NCBI GenBank assembly: GCA_903884435.1
Contig: CAISEY010000343.1
Coordinates: 1 to 64,000 of the forward strand
Origin: an uncultured Hyphomicrobiales bacterium
Lineage (GTDB): Bacteria > Pseudomonadota > Alphaproteobacteria > Rhizobiales > Beijerinckiaceae
Length of the DNA stretch: 64,000 nucleotides
Reading direction: 5' to 3'
The position numbers and the translations under genes were made by a program. Under the pieces are notes generated by a model. That model was not told the DNA's origin, did not search any database, and was given only the letters and a program-made list of their open reading frames with translations. Positions 17,324 to 26,093 of the stretch are shown here, piece by piece (position 1 is the stretch's first letter; the number at the start of each line of letters is the position of its first letter).

Positions 17324-17701
17324 TCAGAAGAAACGACGATAGTAGAAACGACGCGGGCGATAGAAACGCCCGTAACGACGATAGAAGCGGCGATAACCGC
17401 GGCGATAGAACCGGCGGTAGAAATATTGCGCGACCTGGGTGCGATCCTTGCCGGTCGCGGCCTGGCTTTCCTGACGCCCCTCGGTGACGATCCCGTCGAG
17501 AGCCGGGTTCGTGGACTTCAAAGTCACCGTCTTGTCGGTCGCCTCGCGGGCGACCGCTTCACCGGCGACGGCGGCGGCGCCGAATCCAACGCCGAGCGCC
17601 TTCAGGCGGTCGAGAAACTTGCGCCTCGAGAGGCCGCTGGCGTTCAGGTCAGCCTGAATTTCGGAGATTTCCCGAGGCTGGTTTGTCCGGTCTTCGCTCA
17701 T
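17324..17701 (-). CDS. Candidate RiPP precursor with Tat-like leader and Tyr-Arg-Arg repeat core
   Basis: A 125-residue peptide starting at ATG 17701, with AGGAGG seven bases upstream. Residues 25-30 read SRRKFL, a twin-arginine motif, followed by a hydrophobic stretch (about 35-51) ending in AVA, so Tat export is likely. A spacer rich in Thr, Gln and charged residues (52-92) leads to the C-terminal core 93-125, made of FYRR, FYRR, GYRR, FYRR, then FYRP and YYRR units, almost only Tyr, Phe, Arg and Gly. The adjacent radical SAM/SPASM enzyme is the likely maturase. Export through Tat would suit a peptide cross-linked in the cytoplasm first. The product structure and activity are unknown. Confidence 0.8.
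   Translation of the reverse strand: MSEDRTNQPREISEIQADLNASGLSRRKFLDRLKALGVGFGAAAVAGEAVAREATDKTVTLKSTNPALDGIVTEGRQESQAATGKDRTQVAQYFYRRFYRRGYRRFYRRYGRFYRPRRFYYRRFF
17327..17425 (-). repeat. In-frame tandem (F/G)YRR-coding repeat
   Basis: Thirty-three codons at the 3' end of the precursor gene encode tandem tetrapeptides: FYRR at residues 94-97, 98-101 and 106-109, GYRR at 102-105, and degenerate units to residue 125. Codon choice differs between units (TAC/TAT, CGC/CGG/CGT), which argues for selection on the peptide and not recent slippage of the DNA. Confidence 0.85.
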
Positions 17702-17836
17702 GCACGTCCTCCTGGTTTTATCAGGTTTCCGAATGAATTCGAGGTTCATCCGACGGGAAGGCTAACAGAGGGTCGCCCGACGCGCAACCATTCGAAACCG
17801 CTAAAAACATGGGGAATTTTTCGTGGCGGGATTGTG

Positions 17837-17865
17837 TTGACCCGCCCTGGTTCCTCCACGATCAT
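17837..17865 (+). promoter_or_regulatory. Candidate promoter for VOC protein gene
   Basis: TTGACC at 17837-17842, a 17-base spacer and GATCAT at 17860-17865 (four of six) lie 63 bases before the ATG at 17929. The 227-base gap here separates divergent genes and should also hold the precursor promoter, which I could not place. Confidence 0.35.
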
Positions 17866-17928
17866 GAACTGAAACAGCCCGCGAGCGCGGCCCTTTGCCG
17901 CTCCGCCGGCGAGAATCGGGAGAGAAAC

Positions 17929-18447
17929 ATGTCGGACGGGCAGACCCTCGAATCGACGCGGGCGAAAACATCAACGCCGCGCCGGCCCAAACTCGGACCC
18001 TTCGCCCATGTGAGCATGCCCTGCCGCGACCTGGCGGAAGGCAAAAAGTTCTACCGCGAGGTGCTTGGCGGCGAAATGCGCGTGGACACGCCGACCTTCG
18101 CCGCCTTCATGTTCGGCGACGTGGAAGTCGGCATCGGCAGTCAGGGATGCACGTTCATCGAACCGGGCGCCGAATATCCGCATTTCGCCTTTTACTGCGA
18201 CGCGGAGACGATCGTCGCGATGAAGGCGTGGCTGACGGCCTGCCGGATTCCCACGTCGAACCTCTGGACGCGGCACGGAAAGGAAACGCTGATGTTCTTC
18301 CGCGATCCCTCCGGCAACATGATCGAACTCTACTGCAAGAGCGGCTACGCCGGCGCGGAACACTTGCCAAAGGGACCGCCGCGCGGACATGGCGTGGCTG
18401 TCAACGTCGACGCGTTGCGCTACGACGACTGGAGCCTGCCGGGCTGA
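17929..18447 (+). CDS. VOC (glyoxalase/bleomycin-resistance fold) family protein
   Basis: A 172-residue VOC-fold protein with His in FAHVSMPC, a central His in YPHFAFYC and Glu in NMIELYCK near the end, fitting the 2-His-1-carboxylate metal site. ATG at 17929 has GGGAGAG upstream. No signal peptide is present. It is divergent from the peptide cassette, and a functional link is not evident. Substrate unknown; dioxygenase or lyase activity is equally possible. Confidence 0.75.
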   Translation: MSDGQTLESTRAKTSTPRRPKLGPFAHVSMPCRDLAEGKKFYREVLGGEMRVDTPTFAAFMFGDVEVGIGSQGCTFIEPGAEYPHFAFYCDAETIVAMKAWLTACRIPTSNLWTRHGKETLMFFRDPSGNMIELYCKSGYAGAEHLPKGPPRGHGVAVNVDALRYDDWSLPG

Positions 18448-18471
18448 TCGCCGCGGCCCGCCATCGTTCCT

Positions 18472-20769
18472 TTATCGTTTCGCGGCCTTGATGGCGTTCC
18501 ACACGCGCGCGGGCGTGTAGGGAAAATCAAGGTGCGTGACGCCCAGCGGGCGCAGCGCGTCGATGACCGCGCAGGCGAGCGTCGGCACGGCGCCCGTCGC
18601 GCCCGCCTCGCCGACGCCCTTGACGCCAAGCGGATTGCCGGGCGCGGGAATCGGACGGTCAAAGAGTCTGAGGCCCTTCAGTTCATGGGCGCGCGGCATG
18701 CAATAGTCCATGAAAGAGCCGGTCAGCATCTGGCCGCTCGAATCGTAGAGAACCGCCTCGTCGAACACCTGGCCAAGGCCCTGCATGACGCCGCCATGCA
18801 CCTGTCCCTCGGCGAGCGTGTGATTGAGAATGTTGCCGCAATCGTCGACCGCGACGTAGCTCATCAACTCGCATTCGCCGGTTTCCTCGTCGATCTCGAC
18901 CTCCGCCACGTGGGCGCCGGTCGGGAAGGCCCGGGCGGCGGGCATGGCGTATGTCGTGTCGAGCGGCGACCCGCCTTTGGCGGCGTATATTTTCGCCAGT
19001 TCGAGAATGCCCACGGACACGTCGGTGCCGCGCACGAGATAGCGCCCGCCGGTGAATTCGATGTCGTCGACGCTGGCCTCGAGATGACGGGCGGCGAGAT
19101 CGCGGCCCTTCTTCACGGTCTCGCGCGCCGCGAGCAGGAGCGAATTGCCGTGCGACATGAGCGAGCGCGAGCCGATGGTCCCGTCGCCCCGCAATTTCGG
19201 GCCGTCGGGATCGGAATAGCGCAGCGTGACGTTTTCCGGCCTGACGCCGAAGACTTCGGCGACGACTTCCGGAAACACGGTCTCGTGGCCCTGCCCCGAG
19301 GGGCCGGACACGGTGTAGATGGTCGGATTGCCCGAGGCGCCGAACTGGATCGCCGTCTCCTCCACGGGGCTGCCGCCGCCGCCCGCGGGCTCGACGAAGA
19401 CGCACACCGAGGCGCCGCGCAGCTTGCCGCGCCGCCTCGCTTCCGCCCGCCGCTCCTCGAAGCCCGCGAAGCCGGAATGTTTCAGCGCGTCGTCGAGAAG
19501 TCCCGCCGGATCGCCGCTGTCGTATTCGGCGCCGGTTGGCGTCTTGTAGGGGAAGGCCTCGCGCGGAATGAGATTGCGGCGACGCAGTTCGACACGGTCG
19601 ACGCCCATCTGGATCGCCGCCTCGTCGACGAGCCGCTCCATGAGATAGGTGACGTTGGGCCGCGCCGCGCCGCGATAGGGCGTCGTCGCCGTCGTGTTGG
19701 TGAGCACGAGACGGTGCAGGCCATGCACGGCGGGGGTGCGGTAAAGGTTGACGATGTTGCCGGAGGGCGCGAGCGTGTTGGTGAACCCGCCGGGCGAGGA
19801 GAGATAGGCGCCGCCGTTGATGACCCACTGGACACGCAGTCCGAGAAACTCGCCCTTCGCGTCGAGCGCGAGTTCGCCATAAAGCTTGACGCCGCGGCCG
19901 TGATGGTCGCTGACGAAGGTTTCCGCGCGGGTTCCGACCCATTTCACGGGCCTGCCGACCTTTTTCGCCGCGAGCATCAGCGCGCAATATTCCGAATAGG
20001 CCTCGCCGCGGATGCCGAAGCCGCCGCCCACGTCGTGCGCGTGCACGCGCAACTTGTCCTCGGGGATTTTCGTGCCGACGGCGAGGCCGTGACGCATCAT
20101 CGTCAGGCCCTGCGAGGGAACGTAAAGGTCGTAAACGTCCTTGTCCGCGTCGTAGAGAACCGTCGCCGCCTTGGGCTCCATCGGATTGCCGGCGATCCGC
20201 CTCGCGTCGAGCGCGAGTTTCGTCACGTGGGCGGCCTTCGCGAAGGCCTCGTCGGTCTTCTCCTTCGAGCCGTATTCGAAATCGAAGGCGAGATTGTTCT
20301 CGATCTCCGGGTAGAGCAGCGGCGCGCCCGGAGCGAGCGCGTCTTCGGCGTCGATCACCGCCGGAAGATCGCGATAATGGACGACGATTTTTTCCGCCGC
20401 CTCCTGGGCGCGCGCATGGGTGTCGGCGACGACGAGCGCGACCTCCTGGCCGACGAAACGCACGCGCGTTTCGGCCAGCACCTCGCGGTGGGGATCGCGC
20501 AGCTTCATGCCGTTCTTGCCGGGAAACTTGATGAGCGCGGGGGCCGGGCCGAAGCCCGCCGCCTTCGTGTCCTCGCCGGTGACGATGGCCAGAACGCCGG
20601 GCGAGGCGAGCGCCGCCGAGAGATCGAGGCCGAGCAATTCGGCGTGGGCGCGATCCGAGCGCAGGAAATGCGCGTGCGCCTGATCGGGGAAATTCCAGTC
20701 GGACGTGTAACGCCCCTGCCCCGTCACCAGCCTGAAATCCTCGCGCCGTCCGTGAAAAGGTCCGCTCAT
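18472..20769 (-). CDS. Molybdenum hydroxylase large subunit (xanthine dehydrogenase / CoxL form II-like)
   Basis: A 765-residue molybdopterin-cytosine-dinucleotide binding subunit of the xanthine oxidase family. It has the alpha/beta hammerhead N-terminus, GGGFGIRGEAYSEY, an active-site loop PYRGAARPN (matching the AYRGAGR of form II CoxL-like proteins and not the AYRCSFR of true CO dehydrogenase), and the catalytic Glu in GVGEAGATG. It would hydroxylate an aldehyde or N-heterocycle. The FAD medium subunit and the [2Fe-2S] small subunit normally encoded beside it are absent: neighbours are a VOC protein and a dienelactone hydrolase. The partners must be elsewhere, or the protein works differently. 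Confidence 0.88.
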   Translation of the reverse strand: MSGPFHGRREDFRLVTGQGRYTSDWNFPDQAHAHFLRSDRAHAELLGLDLSAALASPGVLAIVTGEDTKAAGFGPAPALIKFPGKNGMKLRDPHREVLAETRVRFVGQEVALVVADTHARAQEAAEKIVVHYRDLPAVIDAEDALAPGAPLLYPEIENNLAFDFEYGSKEKTDEAFAKAAHVTKLALDARRIAGNPMEPKAATVLYDADKDVYDLYVPSQGLTMMRHGLAVGTKIPEDKLRVHAHDVGGGFGIRGEAYSEYCALMLAAKKVGRPVKWVGTRAETFVSDHHGRGVKLYGELALDAKGEFLGLRVQWVINGGAYLSSPGGFTNTLAPSGNIVNLYRTPAVHGLHRLVLTNTTATTPYRGAARPNVTYLMERLVDEAAIQMGVDRVELRRRNLIPREAFPYKTPTGAEYDSGDPAGLLDDALKHSGFAGFEERRAEARRRGKLRGASVCVFVEPAGGGGSPVEETAIQFGASGNPTIYTVSGPSGQGHETVFPEVVAEVFGVRPENVTLRYSDPDGPKLRGDGTIGSRSLMSHGNSLLLAARETVKKGRDLAARHLEASVDDIEFTGGRYLVRGTDVSVGILELAKIYAAKGGSPLDTTYAMPAARAFPTGAHVAEVEIDEETGECELMSYVAVDDCGNILNHTLAEGQVHGGVMQGLGQVFDEAVLYDSSGQMLTGSFMDYCMPRAHELKGLRLFDRPIPAPGNPLGVKGVGEAGATGAVPTLACAVIDALRPLGVTHLDFPYTPARVWNAIKAAKR

Positions 20770-20934
20770 TCGCCACCCGCGTGAAAAACACCGCTATCAT
20801 TGTGAAGGCGGGAGGCCACGCGCGCAAGCGGCCCCGCGCTTCCGGAAGCCATCTTTACGTCCGGCCCCGGACAGGTCATGTTCCCGGCGGGAGAGCTCCC
20901 CGGGACCGCCCGCGAATTTGAGTGGAGGAAGACC

Positions 20935-21810
20935 ATGGACGACGCACATATCAAATCCCTCGCCACGCCCTCGCACGGCCCCGTCGAGCGCCGTCAGTTC
21001 CTGTTCATGTCGAGTTGCGCCGTTGGCTACGCCGCCGCCGCCGGCCCGGTGAACGCCCAGGCGATCAGCACCTCCGCCGAAGGCCTGACCGCCGGCGAAG
21101 TGAAGGTCGCCTCGCTCGGCGTCGATATTCCCGCCTATCGCGCCCATCCCGCACAGGGCGGCCCGTTCCCGACCGTGATCGTCGTCCAGGTAATCTTCGG
21201 CGTTCACGAGCATATCAAGGACGTCGTCCGACGTTTCGCGAAGGCGGGCTACTACGCGATCGCGCCCGAACTCTACGCGCGCCAGGGCGACGCCTCGAAA
21301 TTCGACGACATCGCCAAACTCCAGGCGGAGCTCGTGTCGAAAGTCCCGGACGCGCAGGTCGCCTCCGACATCGACAACGCCATCGGCTTCGCGAAGGCGA
21401 GCGGCAAGGCCGACACGGCGAAACTCGCGATCGTCGGCTTCTGCTGGGGCGGACGCCAGGTCTGGCTCAACACGATCCGCAATCCCGCCTTCAAGGCCGG
21501 CGCCGCCTGGTACGGCCCGCTCAAGGGAGAGCCGAACGACCTGCGCCCGAAAACCGTGCTCGACGTGATCAAGGACAGCAAGGTTCCCGTCATCGGCCTC
21601 TACGGCGGCGCGGACGCGGGCATCCCCATGGACCAGATCGAGGCGGCGAAGGCGGCGCTGAAAGCCGCCAACTCCCCGTCGGAGATCAACGTCTATCCCG
21701 ACACGCCCCACGGATTTAACGCCGACTATCGCCCCAGCTACCGCAAGGCGGCGGCGGAAGACGCGATGGCGAAAACGCTCGCCTGGTTCAGGAAGCACGG
21801 AGCCGGCTGA
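20935..21810 (+). CDS. Dienelactone hydrolase family protein, exported
   Basis: A 291-residue alpha/beta hydrolase of the dienelactone hydrolase family. The Cys nucleophile lies in GFCWGG, Asp in GGADAGIP and His in PHGFNADYR, giving the Cys-Asp-His triad. An N-terminal segment with ERRQFLFMSS and a hydrophobic run (about 20-42) looks like a Tat signal, so it probably acts in the periplasm. ATG at 20935 is preceded by GGAGGA. It could hydrolyse dienelactones from chloro- or hydroxyaromatic breakdown, or other small esters. Confidence 0.85.
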   Translation: MDDAHIKSLATPSHGPVERRQFLFMSSCAVGYAAAAGPVNAQAISTSAEGLTAGEVKVASLGVDIPAYRAHPAQGGPFPTVIVVQVIFGVHEHIKDVVRRFAKAGYYAIAPELYARQGDASKFDDIAKLQAELVSKVPDAQVASDIDNAIGFAKASGKADTAKLAIVGFCWGGRQVWLNTIRNPAFKAGAAWYGPLKGEPNDLRPKTVLDVIKDSKVPVIGLYGGADAGIPMDQIEAAKAALKAANSPSEINVYPDTPHGFNADYRPSYRKAAAEDAMAKTLAWFRKHGAG

Positions 21811-22052
21811 GACCCGCGGCGCGCGGGCCGCGAGCCCGCGCGCGACCGCCGGCGAGGTTGACGCGCAAGGTCATTATGGCTAGCAGTTGCGCCGCTCATT
21901 TTCGATTTCGCGACCGTTAGTTCGCGTTTTCGGCGGCCACGAAGCGCGAAGGGACGTCAACCTTTTGCTCGAACGGCACTGGCGGCGCGACGGAGCGCCG
22001 CGGCGAAAAGTCAGGGGCCCGCGCGGTCGGGGCAGGAGGGGTGTGAGCGTCA
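21811..22052. other. Intergenic region with GC-rich hairpin
   Basis: A hairpin (stem 21820-21827 with 21835-21842) follows the hydrolase stop but has no U-tract. TTGACG at 21858, 17 bases and TAGCAG at 21881 form a weak promoter candidate for the ABC genes. AGGAGGGG precedes the ATG at 22053 at slightly long spacing. No gene is supported here. Confidence 0.35.
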
Positions 22053-22889
22053 ATGACGATGACCACGTTGAATAATAACGCGGCCACGGCGGATGCCGAC
22101 GTGAAGATTCGCATCAGCAATCTGTACAAGGTGTTCAACACCAGGAAGGGCCCCTTCACAGCCCTGGAAAACATCAATCTCGACATCCCCACGGGCTGCT
22201 TCTTCATGATCGTGGGACCGTCGGGTTGCGGCAAGACGACCTTGCTGCGCATTCTCGCGGGGCTCGAGGAGCACACGTCCGGCACGCTTGAAATCGCGCG
22301 ACCCGCGAAGGACAGGCCCGGCAACTCCATGGTCTTCCAGGGCGACTCGCTGTTTCCCTGGATGACCGTGTGGGAAAACGCGGCCTATGGCCTCAACATG
22401 CGCTCGCGTCCGCGCGGCGAAATCAAGGACGTCGTCGGCCATTACCTCAACCGGACCGGCCTCGCGAAGTTCCACGACCATTATCCGCACCAGTTGTCCG
22501 GCGGCATGCGCCAGCGCGTGTCGATCGCCCGGTGTTTCGCCAACGATCCCGACATCCTGCTGATGGACGAACCCTTTTCCGCGCTCGACGAGCAGAACAA
22601 GGTGCTGCTCCAGGAAGAGCTCCTGAGAATCTGGGAGGAGACGCGCAAGACCGTCATGTTCATCACCCATTCGGTCGACGAGGCGGTGACGCTCGGCGAC
22701 AGGATCATGATCATGACCGCGCATCCCGGAAAGACGAAGGTCATGGTGGACGTGCCATTCGAACGTCCGCGCGGCGTGCTCGAACTGCGCGCGCGCCCTG
22801 AATACGGCGAACTCGTCTACAACATCTGGGGTTATCTGAAGGACGAAGTGCAGCGCGCCCGCGCCCAGGACGAAGGGAGAGACTCGTGA
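22053..22889 (+). CDS. ABC transporter ATP-binding protein, nitrate/sulfonate/taurine type
   Basis: A 278-residue ABC ATPase of the NrtD/SsuB/TauB branch: Walker A GPSGCGKTT, Q-loop in MVFQGDSLFPW, signature LSGGMRQR, Walker B ILLMDEPFSALD and switch His in FITHSVDEA. It powers the permease whose GTG start overlaps its stop by four bases (GTGA). No binding protein is in this operon. The NMT1-type proteins at 1699 and 8195 are of the right class to be partners. Confidence 0.92.
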   Translation: MTMTTLNNNAATADADVKIRISNLYKVFNTRKGPFTALENINLDIPTGCFFMIVGPSGCGKTTLLRILAGLEEHTSGTLEIARPAKDRPGNSMVFQGDSLFPWMTVWENAAYGLNMRSRPRGEIKDVVGHYLNRTGLAKFHDHYPHQLSGGMRQRVSIARCFANDPDILLMDEPFSALDEQNKVLLQEELLRIWEETRKTVMFITHSVDEAVTLGDRIMIMTAHPGKTKVMVDVPFERPRGVLELRARPEYGELVYNIWGYLKDEVQRARAQDEGRDS

Positions 22890-23722
22890 CCGACGCCGTT
22901 CAGACATCTCCGAAGAGCGAAATTCGCGTCGCGCGCGCCCCGACGAAAATTGGCGGGGGCCTGAGCCGCGAGGCGACCGAACGGCTGATGAACCTGATCT
23001 CCCCGGTGGTTCTCATCGGCATCTGGGAACTGGCGGCGCAGCTGGGCTTCATCGACGTGCGCTTTTTTCCGCCGCCGTCGAAGATTTTCAAGGTCATGTG
23101 GAACATGATCGACAACGGCCTGCTGATGAAGCACATGTGGGCCAGTATGCAACGCCTGTTCTGGGGCATTCTCTATGGCGGCGTGCCGGCGCTCATCCTT
23201 GGCGTTTCCATGGGCCTCTACCGCAACCTGCGCATGGTGATCGAGCCGGTCATCGCCGCCACCTATCCCATCCCCAAGAGCGCCATTCTGCCGCTCATCC
23301 TGCTGATTTTCGGCCTCGGCGAAGCTTCCAAGATCGTCATGGTGGCGACGGGCGTTTTCTATCCCATCCTCATCAATTCGATGGCGGGCGTGCTGGAAAT
23401 TCCCAAGGTCCACTTCGACGTGAGTCGCAATTTCGGCGCGAGCCGTCTGCAAACCTTCCGCACCGTGGCGCTTCCCGGCGCGCTGCCGCTGATCATGACC
23501 GGCGTGAAGCTCGGCGTCGGTCTCGGTCTCGTGCTCATCGCCATCGCGGAAATGGTCGGCGCGAAGAGCGGCCTTGGCTACATGATCTGGAACGCCTGGG
23601 AAATTCTCTCGGTCGAGACGATGTATGTCGGTCTGATCACCATCGCCGTGCTCGGCCTGTGCTTCACGCTGATCCTCAACGAGATCGAGCGAATGATCGT
23701 GCCGTGGCGTTCCTCGCGTTAG
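22886..23722 (+). CDS. ABC transporter permease, nitrate/sulfonate/taurine type
   Basis: A 278-residue inner-membrane permease of the NrtB/SsuC/TauC family with about six hydrophobic segments. The coupling-helix motif for the ATPase reads NFGASRLQTFRTVALPGALP (about residues 182-201). It starts with GTG, translationally coupled to the ATPase gene. A soluble N-terminus of about 30 residues precedes the first membrane helix. It probably imports an anion such as a sulfonate, nitrate, taurine or an aromatic acid. Confidence 0.9.
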   Translation: MTDAVQTSPKSEIRVARAPTKIGGGLSREATERLMNLISPVVLIGIWELAAQLGFIDVRFFPPPSKIFKVMWNMIDNGLLMKHMWASMQRLFWGILYGGVPALILGVSMGLYRNLRMVIEPVIAATYPIPKSAILPLILLIFGLGEASKIVMVATGVFYPILINSMAGVLEIPKVHFDVSRNFGASRLQTFRTVALPGALPLIMTGVKLGVGLGLVLIAIAEMVGAKSGLGYMIWNAWEILSVETMYVGLITIAVLGLCFTLILNEIERMIVPWRSSR

Positions 23723-23762
23723 GCGCGCCGCCATAAAGGCATAAAGGGAGGGACAAACGCGA

Positions 23763-25004
23763 ATGACAGCGGCCGCAGCGACGGACACCGACGGTTACGT
23801 CGCCTTCCGCTATCGGGACTTTCGTTTGCACTGCGCCGCGCGCCTGATCATGGGGATCGCGATGTCCATGCAGGCGGTGGCCATCGGATGGTATGTCTAT
23901 TCGGTCACGAAAAGTCCGCTCGCGCTCGGCCTGACGGGTCTGTCGACCTTTCTGCCCTCCGCGTTTTTCGCGCTGTTCACGGGCCATGTCGCCGACACCT
24001 ACAATCGCCGGATCATCGTCACGATCTGCTTCAGTATCTTCGCCATGGCCTCCCTTGGCCTGTTGTGGGTCGTGCTGACGGGCGTCACCGACGTGACGCC
24101 CATCTATGTTTTCACCACCATCGGCGGCACGGCGCGCGCCTTCTCCAATCCCGCGGCCCAATCCCTGACGCCGAACCTCGTTCCGAAACAGCATTTCGCC
24201 AACGCCGTGACCTGGTATTCCTCGGCCTGGTCGGCCTCGCGCATCGTCGGTCCCGCGATTGGCGGTCTCGTCTATATTCTGGGGCCCGTCGTGCCCTTCG
24301 CGATCGCCTTCGCCTGTTTCGCCACGGCCACGCTCTGCGTTTTCATGATTTCGACCTCTGGCTCCGCCGCGCAGGCGGGGCGCGGCCCGATCACCTGGGC
24401 GACGTTGAGCGCCGGCCTGCATTTCATCTGGTCCCGCAAGGTGATCCTCGGCAGCATTTCGCTCGATCTCGTCGCGGTGCTGTTCGGCGGCGCCGTGGCG
24501 CTTCTGCCGGTGGTCGCGCAGGACATCCTGCATGTCGGCCCCTGGGGCCTTGGCCTTCTGCGCGCCTCGCCCTCCATCGGGGCGATCGTCATGGGCGCGG
24601 CGCTGGCGCACTGGCCCATACGTGGCGGCGCCGGCAAGAAGATGCTGATCGCCGTCGGCTGCTACGGGCTCGCCACGGTGTTTTTCGGCTTTTCACAACA
24701 TTTGTTCCTGTCGATGGCGATGCTGGCAGCGGTCGGAGCCAGCGACCAGATCAGCGTCGTCGTGCGGCACACCATGGTTCAGGCTGAAACGCCGGACGAA
24801 ATGCGCGGGCGTGTCGCGGCCGTGAATTCCATCTTCATCAGCGGTTCGTCCGATCTCGGAGAATTCGAATCGGGCGTCACGGCCGCCTGGTGGGGCACGG
24901 TGCCGGCCATCGTCTTCGGCGGAGCGGCAACCCTCGTCCTCGCCGCGACCTGGGCGGCGATTTTCCCCGATTTGCGAAACCGCGACAAACTGGTCGAGAA
25001 ATAG
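23763..25004 (+). CDS. MFS transporter, EntS-like family
   Basis: A 413-residue membrane protein with about 12 hydrophobic segments. The loop motif GHVADTYNRR between helices 2 and 3 is the MFS signature, and ETPDEMRGRVAAVNSIF is typical of the MFS_3 (EntS/MdtH-like) exporters. It starts 40 bases after the permease gene and might be co-transcribed. Substrate unknown; efflux is more likely than uptake for this branch. Confidence 0.85.
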   Translation: MTAAAATDTDGYVAFRYRDFRLHCAARLIMGIAMSMQAVAIGWYVYSVTKSPLALGLTGLSTFLPSAFFALFTGHVADTYNRRIIVTICFSIFAMASLGLLWVVLTGVTDVTPIYVFTTIGGTARAFSNPAAQSLTPNLVPKQHFANAVTWYSSAWSASRIVGPAIGGLVYILGPVVPFAIAFACFATATLCVFMISTSGSAAQAGRGPITWATLSAGLHFIWSRKVILGSISLDLVAVLFGGAVALLPVVAQDILHVGPWGLGLLRASPSIGAIVMGAALAHWPIRGGAGKKMLIAVGCYGLATVFFGFSQHLFLSMAMLAAVGASDQISVVVRHTMVQAETPDEMRGRVAAVNSIFISGSSDLGEFESGVTAAWWGTVPAIVFGGAATLVLAATWAAIFPDLRNRDKLVEK

Positions 25005-25027
25005 ACAGGATCTGACCGGGAGTCCCC

Positions 25028-26005
25028 ATGTTGACGTCCAGACGCGAACTCATCGCCGGAGCCGGCGCGGCCGCGATCCTGCCGGCGGCGACGCGGGCGC
25101 AACAAAGCTGGCCGGCGCAACCGGTCAAGGTCATCGTCACGCAGGCCGCCGGCGGCACGCCCGACATTGTCTGCCGGATGGTGATGGACCGGTTGTCGAA
25201 GGCCCTCGGCCAGCAATTCTTCATCGAGAACAGGCCGGGAGCCGGCAATGTCGTGGGCGCCCAGGCCGCCGCCCGCGCGCCGGCGGACGGCTATACGCTT
25301 CTGTGGGCGACGGCGGCCTCGCTGATCACCAATGTTTTCACCGTGAAATCCCTGCCCTACGATCCGCGCAGGGATTTCGTCAGCGTCGTGCGCGCGGCGA
25401 AGGGGCCGTTCCTGCTGGTCGCCAATCCGGACCTGCCCGCGAACACCCTGCCCGAACTGATCGCACTGGCGAAGTCGAAGCCGGGCAAGCTCAACGTCGC
25501 GACCGACGGGCCGCGCAACTTCTCCGGGCTCGTCGCGGCCTGGCTCAACAAGACGGCGGGCATCGACATGCGCCAGGTGCCTTACGCCACCATGCCGCAG
25601 GGCGTGCAGGACACGATTGGCGGGCGCGTCGAACTCGCCGTCCTCGCGCTGCCGAGCGCCGGCCCGCAAATGGCCGCCGGCAAGCTGAAGCCCATCGCCA
25701 TCACCTCGGCGCAGCGCGCGCCAGGCTATGAACAGGCGCCGCCCATCGCGGACACGATTCCCGGCTTCGATTTTTATGGCTGGCTCGGCGTGTCCGCGCC
25801 GGCGGCCGTTCCGCGCCCGATTCTCGAAAAGCTCAACCACGAGATCGGCAAGATTCTCGACGACCGGGAGTTCGCCGAACCGCTCGCGAAAATGGGCTTC
25901 TATTCGCTCGGCGGCGCGAGCCTCGAAAAGGCGGCGGAGGAAGTGAACTCCGAATTCGACCTTTGGAAAAAGGTCGTGACGGAAATCGGCCTCGAGCCGG
26001 AATAG
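25028..26005 (+). CDS. Tripartite tricarboxylate transporter receptor (TctC/Bug family)
   Basis: A 325-residue periplasmic binding protein with a Tat-like signal (SRRELIAGAGAAA, cleavage after TRA). It has canonical Bug signatures: PVKVIVTQAAGGTPDIVCRM, FFIENRPGAGN and SLPYDPRRDF. It is more typical of the family than the copies at 13917 and 60272. No TctAB membrane genes are near. It sits 23 bases after the MFS gene, so a shared transcript is possible. Confidence 0.88.
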   Translation: MLTSRRELIAGAGAAAILPAATRAQQSWPAQPVKVIVTQAAGGTPDIVCRMVMDRLSKALGQQFFIENRPGAGNVVGAQAAARAPADGYTLLWATAASLITNVFTVKSLPYDPRRDFVSVVRAAKGPFLLVANPDLPANTLPELIALAKSKPGKLNVATDGPRNFSGLVAAWLNKTAGIDMRQVPYATMPQGVQDTIGGRVELAVLALPSAGPQMAAGKLKPIAITSAQRAPGYEQAPPIADTIPGFDFYGWLGVSAPAAVPRPILEKLNHEIGKILDDREFAEPLAKMGFYSLGGASLEKAAEEVNSEFDLWKKVVTEIGLEPE

Positions 26006-26093
26006 ACGCGCCGTTTCGCCGCGGGGCGGCCATTGCTCTTCCGCCCGCGCCTGTCCTAACATCGCGCCCGAACAACATGATCGGGAGGCGCGC

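Noticed and set aside
17327-17425. Short spaced repeats as a possible CRISPR-like or DNA repeat array
   Set aside because: The periodicity is 12 bases, in frame, and arises from FYRR codons; units vary at synonymous sites and there are no spacers.
18472-20769. Carbon monoxide dehydrogenase large subunit (coxL)
   Set aside because: The active-site loop is PYRGAARPN, not the AYRCSFR loop of true CO dehydrogenase, and coxM/coxS are absent.
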